34,001 nucleotides of DNA. Source: Actinoplanes cyaneus. Lineage in GTDB: Bacteria; Actinomycetota; Actinomycetes; Mycobacteriales; Micromonosporaceae. Made by a program: the position numbers and the translations under genes. Numbering within the stretch: position 1 is the stretch's first letter; each line of letters opens with the position of its first letter. The stretch spans positions 1-34,001 of the forward strand of contig NZ_BOMH01000088.1 in assembly GCF_016862095.1 (NCBI RefSeq), in the 5' to 3' direction. Below the pieces are notes generated by a model. That model was not told the DNA's origin. It saw only the letters and a list, made by a program, of their open reading frames with translations, and did not search any database. Positions 7,348 through 15,144 of the stretch are shown piece after piece.

Positions 7348-8520
7348 GTGAACTTCGAGCGGTCGCAGCCCGCCCCGGTCAGCCCGACCCCGGGCGATCC
7401 CGCGGTCCCGTCGTCACCGGATCCAGCCGGTGCGGCGTCACCCGACTCGGCGCGGGCGCCGTCGCAGGACCTGGTCCGTGCGCTCACCGACGAGCGGGTG
7501 ATTCGCGCGCTGATCGACCATCGGCGCCTGACCAGGGCGGAACTGGCCGCGGAGATCGGCATCTCGAAACCCACAGCGGGGGAGAGCGTGCGCCGGCTGA
7601 CCGAGCGCGGCCTGGTGGCCGACACCGGTGAACGCACCCCGGGCGGGCGCGGCCGCGGACGGGTCGGGTCCTACTACGCGCTCGCGCCGGCGATCGGTGG
7701 CGCGCTCGCCGTCACCATCGGCCCGGAAGGCATCGTCGCGGAATGCCTCGACGTGTACGGCGACGGCATCGCGTCCGCCACCCGGCACCCCGAGCCGAGC
7801 CGGGTCGGCGCCGCGCTCGCGGAGGCGGTGAGCGAGGTGCGCGACCTGACGCCGCAGCCGATCCGCCTGGCGGTGGTCAGCGCCGCCGACCCGGTCGACC
7901 GGGTGACCGGCCGGCTCGTCCAGCTGCCGGACTCGCCGTTCCTGGTCGGCGAGCTGGACCCGGTGGCGATCATCTGCGCGTACGTCGACGGGCCGGTCAT
8001 CGTCGACAACGACGTGAACTGGGCGGCCGCGGCCCAGGGGCGACGCGACTTCGCGTACCTGTACCTGGGGGAGGGGCTCGGCGCGGCCATCGTCGACGAC
8101 GGCGGGATCCGGCGCGGCTCCAGCGGGCTGACCGGGGAGATCTCGCACCTGCTCACCGTGGGGCCGCAGGGCCGCGCCATCGCGTTCATCGATCTCTTCG
8201 GCGAACTCGGACTGCGCAAACCCGGCACGACCGCCATCGACGTCCCCCGTCTGAAGGAAAGCTCCACCGCCGTACGGGAGACGATCGCCACCGCGGTCGG
8301 CGGGGTGATCGCCGCCGTGATCGCTCTGGCGGATCCGGAGGACATCGTCGTCGGCGGCTCCTGGGGCCCCTTCCTGATCGGCGAGATCCGGGCGGCGGCG
8401 GCGCGTCTGCCGCGGCAGGTGCCGCTGCGTGCCGCCGCCCCGACCGGCTCACCGGCGTCGGTCGGCGTGCGCGCCGAGGCGATCAGCCGGCTGCGCGCGT
8501 CGATCACGGCGGATCTGTGA
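7348..8520 (+). CDS. ROK-family transcriptional regulator (winged HTH plus sugar-kinase-like domain)
   Basis: This 390-aa protein has a Pro/Ser/Ala-rich N-terminal extension of about 45 residues and an HTH at about 48-95 (VIRALIDHRRLTRAELAAEI, then SKPTAGESVRRL). A ROK actin-like fold follows, with VIVDNDVNWAAAAQGRRDFA and LYLGEGLGAAIVDDG. The usual zinc-binding CxCGxxGC-type segment of ROK proteins is not visible: the region after GLTGEISHL lacks the cysteines, so sugar/zinc binding may be altered. The GTG start at 7348 fits the leaderless promoter just upstream. By family it would repress the divergent DUF1479 gene and release DNA on binding a sugar or other effector; the effector is unknown. 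Confidence 0.88.
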   Translation: MNFERSQPAPVSPTPGDPAVPSSPDPAGAASPDSARAPSQDLVRALTDERVIRALIDHRRLTRAELAAEIGISKPTAGESVRRLTERGLVADTGERTPGGRGRGRVGSYYALAPAIGGALAVTIGPEGIVAECLDVYGDGIASATRHPEPSRVGAALAEAVSEVRDLTPQPIRLAVVSAADPVDRVTGRLVQLPDSPFLVGELDPVAIICAYVDGPVIVDNDVNWAAAAQGRRDFAYLYLGEGLGAAIVDDGGIRRGSSGLTGEISHLLTVGPQGRAIAFIDLFGELGLRKPGTTAIDVPRLKESSTAVRETIATAVGGVIAAVIALADPEDIVVGGSWGPFLIGEIRAAAARLPRQVPLRAAAPTGSPASVGVRAEAISRLRASITADL

Positions 8521-8589
8521 TCGCTCTTCCGGGCGGTCGGTGGTCCGTCAGGAGGTGACCGCGGCCGGCTGGGGTCAGTGATCACACGT

Positions 8590-8618
8590 CGGCAGCAGTC
8601 GGTTGACGGACTCTGCCG
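8590..8618. promoter_or_regulatory. Interrupted palindrome overlapping a TTGACG -35-like box
   Basis: cggcag (8590-8595) pairs with ctgccg (8613-8618), and inner agtc/gact extends the symmetry. TTGACG lies in the centre (8603-8608). It is upstream of the truncated esterase relic and may be its former promoter/operator. Confidence 0.4.
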
Positions 8619-8675
8619 GGCGGCGCGGCCGACAGCATGGGCTGCGGACGTTTCGACCGGCGAGAGAAGCTGACC

Positions 8676-8918
8676 ATGAGTTACCCCGAACCGGTGCGGG
8701 AACCGGCTGCGGCGCAGTTCGCGAAGGACACCGCCACCCCGCCCTGCCTGTCCGGCCCGAGTATCGAGCACGGACACAGGATCGCCGGCGACGCGCCGCT
8801 GTCGGCCGCCACAGTCGAAGGGCTCGACGTCTCCGGCGGGGTGCCGATCCGGAGGGTGGTGCGCGGGCGGTCACGGCCGCCCGCGCACCCTCGTCACTTC
8901 GTGAGCCGCAGGAGATAG
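8676..8918 (+). pseudogene. Truncated N-terminus of an alpha/beta-hydrolase (acetyl-esterase-like)
   Basis: ATG 8676, preceded by gagagaag, opens an 80-codon frame. Its first 60 residues look like the N-terminal cap of actinobacterial esterases: REPAAAQFAKDTATPP, then a degraded proline/glycine segment, then VEGLDVSGGVPIRRVVRG, where an HGGG-containing core would follow in an intact gene. The catalytic core is missing. The frame instead runs on in Arg/Pro-rich sequence and overlaps the end of the MaoC-like gene on the other strand. I read it as a gene relic cut by a deletion; a short functional protein is less likely. Confidence 0.45.
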
Positions 8919-9367
8919 CGGTGCTCGCCGGACAGCACCAGCTCGCCGCGCTGGTTGTGAACTGTCGCGCGGGTGGTGACGACGCCCGTCTCCTCGCCCG
9001 GCTCCAGGCCGATGATCGTCAGGCTCGGATACAGCGTGTCGCCGGCGTGGACCTCCTGATGGAACTCTGCCATCAGCCCGGAGAACGCCACGAAGACGTC
9101 CCCGATGTACTGCGGGAACAGGGTCGCCCCCGGTGCGGTGAACGCGAGCACCTGCAGACCGTGCACCACCGGCGCGGGGTGGCCGTGCGCTCGCGCATAG
9201 ACGGTGTCGTAGTGGATCGGATGGTTGTCGGCCGACACCGTCTGGAACGCCGCGGCGTGCGCGTCAGTCACGGTCCGGCTCGGCGCGTTGAACACCTCGC
9301 CGAGGCTCAGGTCCTCGAACGTGCGGGCGGGGACGACGGTGTGCGCCCCGGGATCGAAAGTCGCCAT
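8894..9367 (-). CDS. MaoC-like (hotdog-fold) dehydratase/hydratase-family protein
   Basis: This 157-aa single-hotdog protein carries the MaoC/R-hydratase signature: FEDLSLGEVF at the N-terminus, then the active-site region DNHPIHYD at about residues 47-54, followed by GHPAPVVHGLQVLAF. The Asp and His of that motif are the catalytic residues in (R)-enoyl-CoA hydratases. The substrate is therefore probably an acyl-CoA-type enoyl compound, but a non-catalytic relative cannot be excluded. The start is ATG 9367 with no obvious ribosome binding site. The gene is divergent from an MFS exporter across 86 bp, and no regulator gene adjoins the pair. Confidence 0.88.
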   Translation of the reverse strand: MATFDPGAHTVVPARTFEDLSLGEVFNAPSRTVTDAHAAAFQTVSADNHPIHYDTVYARAHGHPAPVVHGLQVLAFTAPGATLFPQYIGDVFVAFSGLMAEFHQEVHAGDTLYPSLTIIGLEPGEETGVVTTRATVHNQRGELVLSGEHRYLLRLTK

Positions 9368-9453
9368 GGCCGCAGCCTGCTCGCGCGCCGCCGGTCCGTC
9401 GTCCGTCAGATGACTGCCGCGGGCCTACCGCCCGCCGACCGAAAGGGATCACC

Positions 9454-10752
9454 ATGCCCTCACTGAGCGCGACCGGGCCGGCCCCGGAGGCCGGCCTGGC
9501 GCACGACGCATCGTCGACGCGTCCGCAGGTCGTGGCGGCGCACCGCGGCACGTTCCGGGCGCTGCGCTCGCGGCCCTTCCGGCTCTACTTCGCGGGGCAG
9601 GTGGCCTCGGCCAGCGGGACGTTCCTGCAGCAGACCGCGATCGGCTGGCTCGTGCTGCAACTGACCCATTCGGCCGGCTCGCTGGGCCTGGTCCTGGCGG
9701 TCGGCGGCATCCCGTCGCTGCTGTTCGGGCCGTGGGGAGGCGCGATCGCCGACCGGATGGATCTGCGCCGGCTGCTGCTGATCACCCAGACGCTGTCCGC
9801 CGCGCTGGCCGGTCTGCTGTGGGCGCTGGCGGCGGCCGGCCACGCGTCGGTGCCCGCGATCATGGCGATCAACGTCGCCGCCGGCGTGGTGTCGATCGCC
9901 GACTCGCCGGCCCGGCAGGCCTTCGTCAGCGCGCTGGTCCCGCCGGACGACCTGGCCAGCGCCATCAGCCTCAACGGCGTCGTCATGAACGGCGCCCGGG
10001 TGGTCGGGCCGGCGCTGGCGGGCGCGCTGATCGTCACGGCTGGGACCACTCCGTGCTTCGCCGTGAACGCCGTCTCCTACCTGGCGGTGATCGTGGCGCT
10101 GATCTTCGTGCGCCCGATCAGCTCCGGGCGCCGCCCGGCCGCCGCCTCCGGCGTGGTGGCCGCGCTGCAGTACGCCCGCGGGCGCCAGCAACTCTGGCTG
10201 CCGCTGACCATGATGGCCCTGGTCGGGCTCCTGGCGTTCAACTTCTCGGTCCTGCTGCCGGTGCTGGCGAGCGATACGTTGCACGGTGGCGGCGGCACGT
10301 ACAGCCTGTTGTCGACCATGCTCAGCATCGGCTCAGTGGCGGGGTCGCTGGCGGTCGGGCTGATCCGCCACCCGCGCCGGCCGTACCTCGCTGCGGCGGC
10401 CGCCGCCTTCGGTGCCGGCCTGGCCCTGACCGCTCTGGCGCCGGGTGTCGCCACGGCCGCGGCGGCGCTGCTGGTCACCGGGGTCGCCGCGTTCTGCTTC
10501 GTGACGTTGTGCTCGACCACGCTGCAACTGCACGCGTCGCCCGCGTTCCGGGGCCGCATCGTGGCCATCTGGGTGCTGGTCTACATCGGTACCACCCCGA
10601 TCGGCAGCATTCTGACCGGCTGGATCGTCGCGGCCGGCGGCCCGCGGGCGGCGCTGTGGGTGGGCGCCGCGTCGTGCCTGGTCGCCGCGGCGATCGCGCT
10701 GCGCGTGCACACGCCGCCGCACCCGGACGCCGCCCTGACCGACCTCGCTTAG
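9454..10752 (+). CDS. MFS transporter, 12-TM DHA3 (EntS/MefA-like)
   Basis: This is a 432-aa polytopic membrane protein. ATG 9454 follows aaaggga. After a hydrophilic N-terminus of about 35 residues it reads FRALRSRPFRLYFAGQVASA at TM1, then GWLVLQLTHSAGSLGLVLAV, and the loop-2 motif GAIADRMDLRR. The sequence DSPARQAFVSALVPPDDLAS is typical of the DHA3/enterobactin-exporter group, which exports siderophores or macrolides. The gene is followed by a strong bidirectional terminator. The exported compound is unknown, and the neighbouring MaoC-like protein is the only clue. Confidence 0.92.
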   Translation: MPSLSATGPAPEAGLAHDASSTRPQVVAAHRGTFRALRSRPFRLYFAGQVASASGTFLQQTAIGWLVLQLTHSAGSLGLVLAVGGIPSLLFGPWGGAIADRMDLRRLLLITQTLSAALAGLLWALAAAGHASVPAIMAINVAAGVVSIADSPARQAFVSALVPPDDLASAISLNGVVMNGARVVGPALAGALIVTAGTTPCFAVNAVSYLAVIVALIFVRPISSGRRPAAASGVVAALQYARGRQQLWLPLTMMALVGLLAFNFSVLLPVLASDTLHGGGGTYSLLSTMLSIGSVAGSLAVGLIRHPRRPYLAAAAAAFGAGLALTALAPGVATAAAALLVTGVAAFCFVTLCSTTLQLHASPAFRGRIVAIWVLVYIGTTPIGSILTGWIVAAGGPRAALWVGAASCLVAAAIALRVHTPPHPDAALTDLA

Positions 10753-10754
10753 GC

Positions 10755-10848
10755 GGTGTTTCGTGGCCGCTGACAGCCACAATCTGGACCTCGCCTCGGC
10801 CGCCTTGCGAAACACCACCTCCCGGCCGCCACGTACCGGCCGGGAGGT
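10755..10848. terminator. Bidirectional terminator between convergent MFS and esterase genes
   Basis: The main hairpin has perfect 12-bp arms, acctcccggccg (10817-10828) and cggccgggaggt (10837-10848), around an 8-nt loop. A second long-range pairing, ggtgtttcg (10755-10763) with cgaaacacc (10808-10816), lies between it and the MFS stop. A small gtggc/gccac hairpin sits inside at 10763-10780. Confidence 0.8.
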
Positions 10849-10883
10849 ACGACAACCGCGAACCTCCCTCGATCCGAAACACC

Positions 10884-11795
10884 CTAGGCGGCTTCCGTCT
10901 CCAGGAGCCGGGCCAGCCATCCCGTACGGGTGGCTCGTGCGGCGACCGAGAGGGCGGCTGCCGGGAACAGGGCGTCGAAGCCGTGGAAACCGCCCGCCCA
11001 CAGGTGCAGGTCGGCGCGGCCGCCGGCGGCCCAGATGCGGGTGGCGTAGTCGACGTCCTCGTCGCGGAAGACCTCTTCCGAGCCGGCGTCGATGTAGGTC
11101 GGCGGCAGTGCGGACAGGTCGGGTGCGAGCGCCGGGGACACGTACGGGGAGACCTCGCCGTCGAGGTCGCTCAGCAGGCACCGCCAGGCGAACGCGTTCA
11201 TCTCGCGGGTCCACACGCCCTGGCCGGTGAACTGGCGGCTCGACGTGGTGCTGTTGCGATGGTCGAGCATCGCGCCGATCAGCACCTGGGCCGCGATCGG
11301 GACCGTGCCGCGGTCGCGGGCCATCAGGGTGACGCCGGCAGCCAGGCCGCCGCCCGCGCTGGCGCCGGCGACGATGATCCTGGCCGGGTCGATCCCGAGC
11401 TCGGTGGCGTGCTCGGCGATCCACAGCAGGGCGGTGTAGCAGTCGTCGACCGCTGTGGTGCCCCGGGCCTCAGGAGCGAGCCGGTAGTCGACCGAGACCA
11501 CGACCGCGCCGAAGCGGTCGCGCCATTCGAGGGGGATGTCGATCTGCGAGTACCGGTTGCCCATGGTCATGCCACCGCCGTGGATCCAGTAGACGCACGG
11601 GGCCTGCGCCGGGCGGACGCCTTCGGGTCGCAGGACGGTCAACGGGATCGAACCGCCGACGATGAGTTCCTCGCGGTTGCCCTCCGGCGCGGGTGCGACG
11701 GCGTACGGGCGGATCAGGCCGAGGGTTTCGGTGGTCAGCGGGGGCATGGCCGGCATACCGGCGAGCAGGGCGCTCAGTTCGGGGTCGAGGTTCAT
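10884..11795 (-). CDS. Alpha/beta-hydrolase, HSL-type esterase/lipase
   Basis: This 303-aa cytosolic hydrolase has the oxyanion motif HGGG at residues 72-75, nucleophile S146 in GASAG, a downstream acid in DAGSEEVFRDED and a C-terminal catalytic His in GGFHGFD. This is the complete triad of the hormone-sensitive-lipase family, which hydrolyses short acyl esters. ATG 11795 is chosen because it overlaps the stop of the upstream ABM gene by 4 nt (ATGA), implying translational coupling; longer in-frame extensions run through that gene. Together with the ABM protein and the divergent AraC regulator it forms a small inducible unit, perhaps for detoxifying an ester or quinone-like compound (inference). 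Confidence 0.92.
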   Translation of the reverse strand: MNLDPELSALLAGMPAMPPLTTETLGLIRPYAVAPAPEGNREELIVGGSIPLTVLRPEGVRPAQAPCVYWIHGGGMTMGNRYSQIDIPLEWRDRFGAVVVSVDYRLAPEARGTTAVDDCYTALLWIAEHATELGIDPARIIVAGASAGGGLAAGVTLMARDRGTVPIAAQVLIGAMLDHRNSTTSSRQFTGQGVWTREMNAFAWRCLLSDLDGEVSPYVSPALAPDLSALPPTYIDAGSEEVFRDEDVDYATRIWAAGGRADLHLWAGGFHGFDALFPAAALSVAARATRTGWLARLLETEAA

Positions 11796-12100
11796 CGCAC
11801 GAACGCCTTTCCGCCGACGGGGACCTCGTCGGTGTACTGCGAGTCGCCGGTGATCAGCTTCTGCAGCTCGGCGACCAGGGTCTGGGCGGGTTCGGTGGCG
11901 AAGAACGCGGAGTGGGCCTCGGCGGTCGTCCAGCCTTCGGTGACGTGGATGACGTCGGGGTCGCCGGCCGAGCGGCCGACCAGGAACACGACGCAGTCGG
12001 GGTGGGGCAGCGAGGGCGCGCCGAGCAGCAGGGCGATCACCTCGTCGCCGCGGCCGGGCCGGGCGGTCATGGTGGCACGGAAGCCATGATGGACGCTCAT
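11792..12100 (-). CDS. Antibiotic-biosynthesis-monooxygenase (ABM) domain protein
   Basis: This 102-aa protein has the single-domain ferredoxin-like ABM fold. Strand-forming MSVHHGFRATMTARPG is followed by an amphipathic helix, then CVVFLVGRS and VIHVTEGWTTAEAHSAFFAT, the usual W/H-containing core. Such proteins act as cofactor-free monooxygenases on quinol/anthrone substrates or as heme/aldehyde-stress proteins. AGGAG lies just upstream of ATG 12100. It is the first gene of a two-gene operon with the esterase (ATGA overlap) and diverges from an AraC gene. The exact reaction cannot be told from sequence. Confidence 0.82.
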   Translation of the reverse strand: MSVHHGFRATMTARPGRGDEVIALLLGAPSLPHPDCVVFLVGRSAGDPDVIHVTEGWTTAEAHSAFFATEPAQTLVAELQKLITGDSQYTDEVPVGGKAFVR

Positions 12101-12111
12101 GCGATTCTCCT

Positions 12112-12138
12112 GTCAGCTGACTCGCCGTTGTTCGGCGA
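12112..12138. promoter_or_regulatory. Palindrome gtcagctgac and adjacent hairpin in the ABM/AraC promoter region
   Basis: A perfect 10-bp palindrome at 12112-12121 is directly followed by tcgccg/cggcga arms (12122-12127 and 12133-12138). They lie just upstream of the ABM start in the 129-bp divergent space, and are candidate sites for the AraC-family activator. Confidence 0.35.
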
Positions 12139-12229
12139 TGGACCAAGCATCGAGGCCTGAGCAGGCGAAACGTTATGGCGATCCTGTTCGCTTCTTGCCC
12201 GATTCTGCTTCTACGACGAGGATCGCTTG

Positions 12230-13123
12230 ATGGAGGAGCTGCGAGCACTGCTCGTTCGTCATGCCCGGCCCGATCTGAACACCCCGATCGAGGACGTGCT
12301 GATCTCGCGGGTCGACCGCACCACGCCGCCGTCCCCGTCGATGTCGGGAGCCGTGCTGGCGGTCGTCGCGCAGGGCGCCAAGCGGATCGCCCTCGGCGAC
12401 CGGGTCTACGAATACGGCGCCGGGCAGTACCTGATCGCGTCGGTCGATCTGCCGATCACGGGAGAGTTCACGCGGGCCAGCCGGGACGAGCCGGCGCTCG
12501 GCTTCGGGTTGCTGCTGCGCCCCGCGGCGATCGCCGAGCTGCTGATGCAGGCGGCGCCCGGCGATCTGCCGGCCGCGAGCGGGGCCGCGCCGTCCGGTCT
12601 GGCGGTCAGCGACGCGCCGGCCGAGCTGCTCGACGCGGTGGTGCGTTTGCTGCGGCTGATCGAGCGGCCGCGCGACGTCAGCGCGCTGGCGCCGCTGATC
12701 AAACGGGAGATCCTGTGGCGGGTGCTGACCGGTGAGCAGGGCTGCGCCGTACGTCAGCTGGGCCTGGCCGACAGCAGCCTCACGCGGGTGGCGCGGGCCG
12801 TGCAGTGGATCCGCGACCACTACGCCCAGGCGTTCCAGGTGGAGCATCTGGCCCGGCTGTGCGGGGTGAGCGTGTCGGCGTTCCATCGCAACTTCCAAGC
12901 GGTCACGGCGAGCAGCCCGATCCAGTTCCAGAAGCAGATCCGGCTGCAGCAGGCGCGGCTGATGCTGGCCACCCGGCCCGGCGACATCGGCGGGATCAGC
13001 CGCACGGTCGGTTACGACAGCCCGTCGCAGTTCAGCCGCGAGTACCGCCGCCGATTCGGGGTTTCCCCGAGCCAGGACGCCGGACGGTTGCGACCCGCCC
13101 CGGCCGGGTCCCTGATCGTGTGA
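12230..13123 (+). CDS. AraC-family transcriptional regulator
   Basis: This 297-aa protein has an N-terminal AraC_N cupin-like arm (SMSGAVLAVVAQGAKRIALG, then AGQYLIASVDLPITGEFTRA) and a C-terminal double HTH (HLARLCGVSVSAFHRNFQAV, then GISRTVGYDSPSQFSREYRR). The closing pattern SQFSREYRRRFG is the family hallmark. This architecture fits the YqhC-like group, several of which activate aldehyde or small-molecule detoxification genes. ATG 12230 directly follows an in-frame TTG and has gagga upstream. Divergence from the ABM-esterase operon makes that operon the likely target (inference). Confidence 0.9.
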   Translation: MEELRALLVRHARPDLNTPIEDVLISRVDRTTPPSPSMSGAVLAVVAQGAKRIALGDRVYEYGAGQYLIASVDLPITGEFTRASRDEPALGFGLLLRPAAIAELLMQAAPGDLPAASGAAPSGLAVSDAPAELLDAVVRLLRLIERPRDVSALAPLIKREILWRVLTGEQGCAVRQLGLADSSLTRVARAVQWIRDHYAQAFQVEHLARLCGVSVSAFHRNFQAVTASSPIQFQKQIRLQQARLMLATRPGDIGGISRTVGYDSPSQFSREYRRRFGVSPSQDAGRLRPAPAGSLIV

Positions 13124-13153
13124 AGCAGGCACGGCAGGTGGAAAGCTCCTGCG

Positions 13154-13159
13154 TAGGGT
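13154..13159 (+). promoter_or_regulatory. -10-like hexamer TAGGGT before the 13,167 gene
   Basis: The hexamer ends 7 nt before ATG 13167, the spacing expected for a leaderless mRNA. No convincing -35 box is visible. Confidence 0.35.
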
Positions 13160-13166
13160 GGCAGTC

Positions 13167-13448
13167 ATGAGCTCGTACGGCCCGGACACCTCAGCCCCTC
13201 GGAAATGCCGTGCGCGCGATCTGGCAGGACTGATCGGGCTTCTCGCTCTTCTCGAAGGCGAACTCATGACAGAAGGCGTTCCTCCGCATCTGTCGAGCCG
13301 CATTCGCGACCGGCTGGAGCGAGCAGGACTGCTGGAGCCGGCGGGTACCGAGCGAGAGCTGCGTCAGTCGATCTCGGACCTCAACCACCGGTTGCGGTAC
13401 GCCCTGGGAGAGTACGAAGAACCGCCGGAGCCTTCGACCGTGCCATGA
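13167..13448 (+). CDS. Small hypothetical helical protein
   Basis: A 93-aa ORF from ATG 13167; an in-frame GTG at 13158 would add three residues. It has a predicted helix RDLAGLIGLLALLEGELM, then a charged helical stretch (SSRIRDRLERAGLLEPA and ERELRQSISDLNHRLRYALG) and an acidic proline-rich tail. The pattern suggests a small winged-helix or four-helix protein, but I recognise no family. Codon bias is moderate. It stands alone between the AraC gene and a convergent SnoaL-like gene. Confidence 0.6.
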   Translation: MSSYGPDTSAPRKCRARDLAGLIGLLALLEGELMTEGVPPHLSSRIRDRLERAGLLEPAGTERELRQSISDLNHRLRYALGEYEEPPEPSTVP

Positions 13449-13580
13449 CTCGTCCGCGCGCCCGGTGCCGGCCGCACTCGTCTGCCGCGGACAACGCGTG
13501 GCCGGGGCTCGCCGTCACCCGCATCGGCTCGATCACCGGCACGCCACCAGAGTCGCCCCGCACTGACGTCGAGGGCTGAG

Positions 13581-13603
13581 CCGTGGCGACGCCCGAACCA
13601 CGG
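13581..13603. terminator. Hairpin between convergent genes
   Basis: ccgtgg (13581-13586) pairs with ccacgg (13598-13603), loop 11 nt, in the 174-bp space between the small hypothetical gene and the leftward SnoaL-like gene. Nothing else is seen in that space. Confidence 0.45.
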
Positions 13604-13622
13604 TGCCGGCCGAACGACAAGG

Positions 13623-13985
13623 TCAGGTGCCGCCGAGGGAGCTGAACTGCAGGCCGGCCAGCCGCCATCCCTCGGGCAGCCGCACCCAGGTCTGGCTGAC
13701 CCGGGTCGTCAGGGCCATGTGCTGCCCTCGCCAGGTCGACCGGCTGTGCTGCACGCATCGGACGATGGCGGTGTGACCGTAGAAAGCGATCTCGACGTCG
13801 CTGCTCTCCAGGCTCGCGTAGGAGAACTCGGCGAACTTGCCGAGCCACTGCGTCTTGTCCAACACGTGACCCTGCTCCCCGATGGAGCGGAAGTCGTCGG
13901 CCAGCAGCTCGTCCAGTGAGCTGGTGTCACCGCTGGACTCGGCCTCCTCGAAAGCACGATGGAGCCGGGGGATGTCGACGGTCAT
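13623..13985 (-). CDS. SnoaL-like/DUF4440 (NTF2-fold) protein
   Basis: This 120-aa protein shows the NTF2-like pattern: an N-terminal helix (IPRLHRAFEEAESSGD, then SLDELLADDFRSIG) followed by a curved sheet with HVLDKTQWLGKF, DVEIAFYGHTAIVRC and QTWVRLPEGWRLAGLQFSSL. The last motif is typical of DUF4440 proteins, which may be ketosteroid-isomerase-like enzymes or ligand binders. ATG 13985 is preferred. An upstream in-frame ATG at 14000 would add MHDAR, and a much longer extension (to 14264) is Arg/Pro-rich and unlikely. No operon partner; the epimerase gene at 14230 is divergent. Confidence 0.82.
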   Translation of the reverse strand: MTVDIPRLHRAFEEAESSGDTSSLDELLADDFRSIGEQGHVLDKTQWLGKFAEFSYASLESSDVEIAFYGHTAIVRCVQHSRSTWRGQHMALTTRVSQTWVRLPEGWRLAGLQFSSLGGT

Positions 13986-14192
13986 GCGCGCATCATGCAT
14001 GACCCCGTAGGAGCGCGGAAGTGTCGGAGGCGGCAGGCCGGCAGGTGGGCGGCCGGTGGTGGCGCGGACACCGCGGATCGCGTTAGCCGATCGGTCCGCC
14101 ATGGTTGCTGGTGCCGGCCGGTGCCGCGCGTCCCGGCCGCCTGCCGTTGGCGGGTCGCGGTTCCGCTGCCGCGCGCGCCGGCAGGTCTGGCG

Positions 14193-14204
14193 TAACCTGA
14201 GGTT
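14193..14204 (+). promoter_or_regulatory. TAACCT hexamer overlapping the palindrome aacctgaggtt
   Basis: The perfect 11-bp palindrome (14194-14204) overlaps a -10-like TAACCT (14193-14198), 26 nt before the epimerase start. A bound repressor here would block the promoter. The rest of the 13,986-14,229 gap shows no gene. Confidence 0.4.
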
Positions 14205-14229
14205 CCGATCATGAACGTGGGGACGTGAC

Positions 14230-15078
14230 ATGGCGCGCATCGCGGTGACCGGCGGCAGCGGCAAGCTCGGCCGTTTCGTCGTGAAGGACCTTTCCGACCA
14301 CGGGTACGAGGTGGTGAACCTCGACCTGGTCGCGCCGCGTGAGCCGGAGTGCCCGTTCCTGCGGGTGGACCTGACCGATTATGGCCAGGTCGTGGAAGCG
14401 CTGACCGCGATCGACAGCCGTTACACCGGCATCGACGCCGTGGTGCATCTGGCCGCGATCCCCGGCCCGGGCGTCGTGCCGAACGCGGCGACCTTCGCCA
14501 ACAACATCACCGCCAGCTACAACGTGTTCGCCGCGGCGCGGGCGGCCGGCATCGAGCGGGTGGTGTGGGCGTCGAGCGAGACGCTGCTCGGGCTGCCGTT
14601 CGACACGCCGCCGCCGTACCTGCCGGTCGACGAGGAGTATGCGGCGCGGCCGGAGACGTCGTACTCCCTCGCCAAGCACCTCGACGAGCAGATGGCCGCC
14701 CAGTTCTGCCGGTGGAATCCGTCGCTGACCATGGTCGGGTTGAGGTTCTCCAACGTGATGGAGCCGGCCGACTACGAGGCTTTCCCGTCCTTTGACGCCG
14801 ATCCGCGCCAGCGGATCTGGAACCTGTGGGGCTACATCGACGGCCGTGACGGCGCGCAGGCGGTCCGGCTCGCCCTGGGCTACGACCGCCCGGGCGTCGA
14901 GATCTTCGTGATCGCCAACGCGGACACGGTGATGAGCCGTCGCACCGCCGATCTGGCCGCGGAGTACTTCCCGGACATTCCGGTCACCCGTGAGCTGGGC
15001 GAGCACGAGACCCTGCTGTCCATCGAGAAGGCGCGGCGCCTGCTGGGCTACCAGCCGCAGCACACCTGGCGCCGATAA
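14230..15078 (+). CDS. NAD-dependent epimerase/dehydratase (extended SDR)
   Basis: This 282-aa Rossmann-fold enzyme has the nucleotide-binding motif TGGSGKLG at residues 7-14, acidic D32 after the second strand, VVHLAAIPGP, the catalytic serine region WASSET, and YxxxK as Y145/K149 in TSYSLAKH. Length and motifs fit the GalE-like extended SDR family acting on nucleotide sugars or uronates (uronate-dehydrogenase-like members look similar). ATG 14230 follows a ggggacg element. It is monocistronic, ended by a hairpin, and is distinct from the epimerase at 18,267. The substrate is not determinable. Confidence 0.9.
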   Translation: MARIAVTGGSGKLGRFVVKDLSDHGYEVVNLDLVAPREPECPFLRVDLTDYGQVVEALTAIDSRYTGIDAVVHLAAIPGPGVVPNAATFANNITASYNVFAAARAAGIERVVWASSETLLGLPFDTPPPYLPVDEEYAARPETSYSLAKHLDEQMAAQFCRWNPSLTMVGLRFSNVMEPADYEAFPSFDADPRQRIWNLWGYIDGRDGAQAVRLALGYDRPGVEIFVIANADTVMSRRTADLAAEYFPDIPVTRELGEHETLLSIEKARRLLGYQPQHTWRR

Positions 15079-15083
15079 CCGTC

Positions 15084-15108
15084 ACCGGCGGGCTGTCCGG
15101 GCTCCCGC
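15084..15108. terminator. Hairpin between convergent epimerase and TetR genes
   Basis: cggcggg (15084-15090) pairs perfectly with cccgccg (15102-15108) around an 11-nt loop, 6 nt after the epimerase stop. Confidence 0.6.
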
Positions 15109-15144
15109 CGTGGCGCCCGGGTCAGGGTGACCGGGGCGCTGGCC

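Noticed and set aside
9732..12089. 785-codon plus-strand frame running over the MFS end, terminator and esterase
   Set aside because: It crosses a strong terminator and two opposite-strand genes with clear motifs; sequence is low-complexity Arg/Gly.
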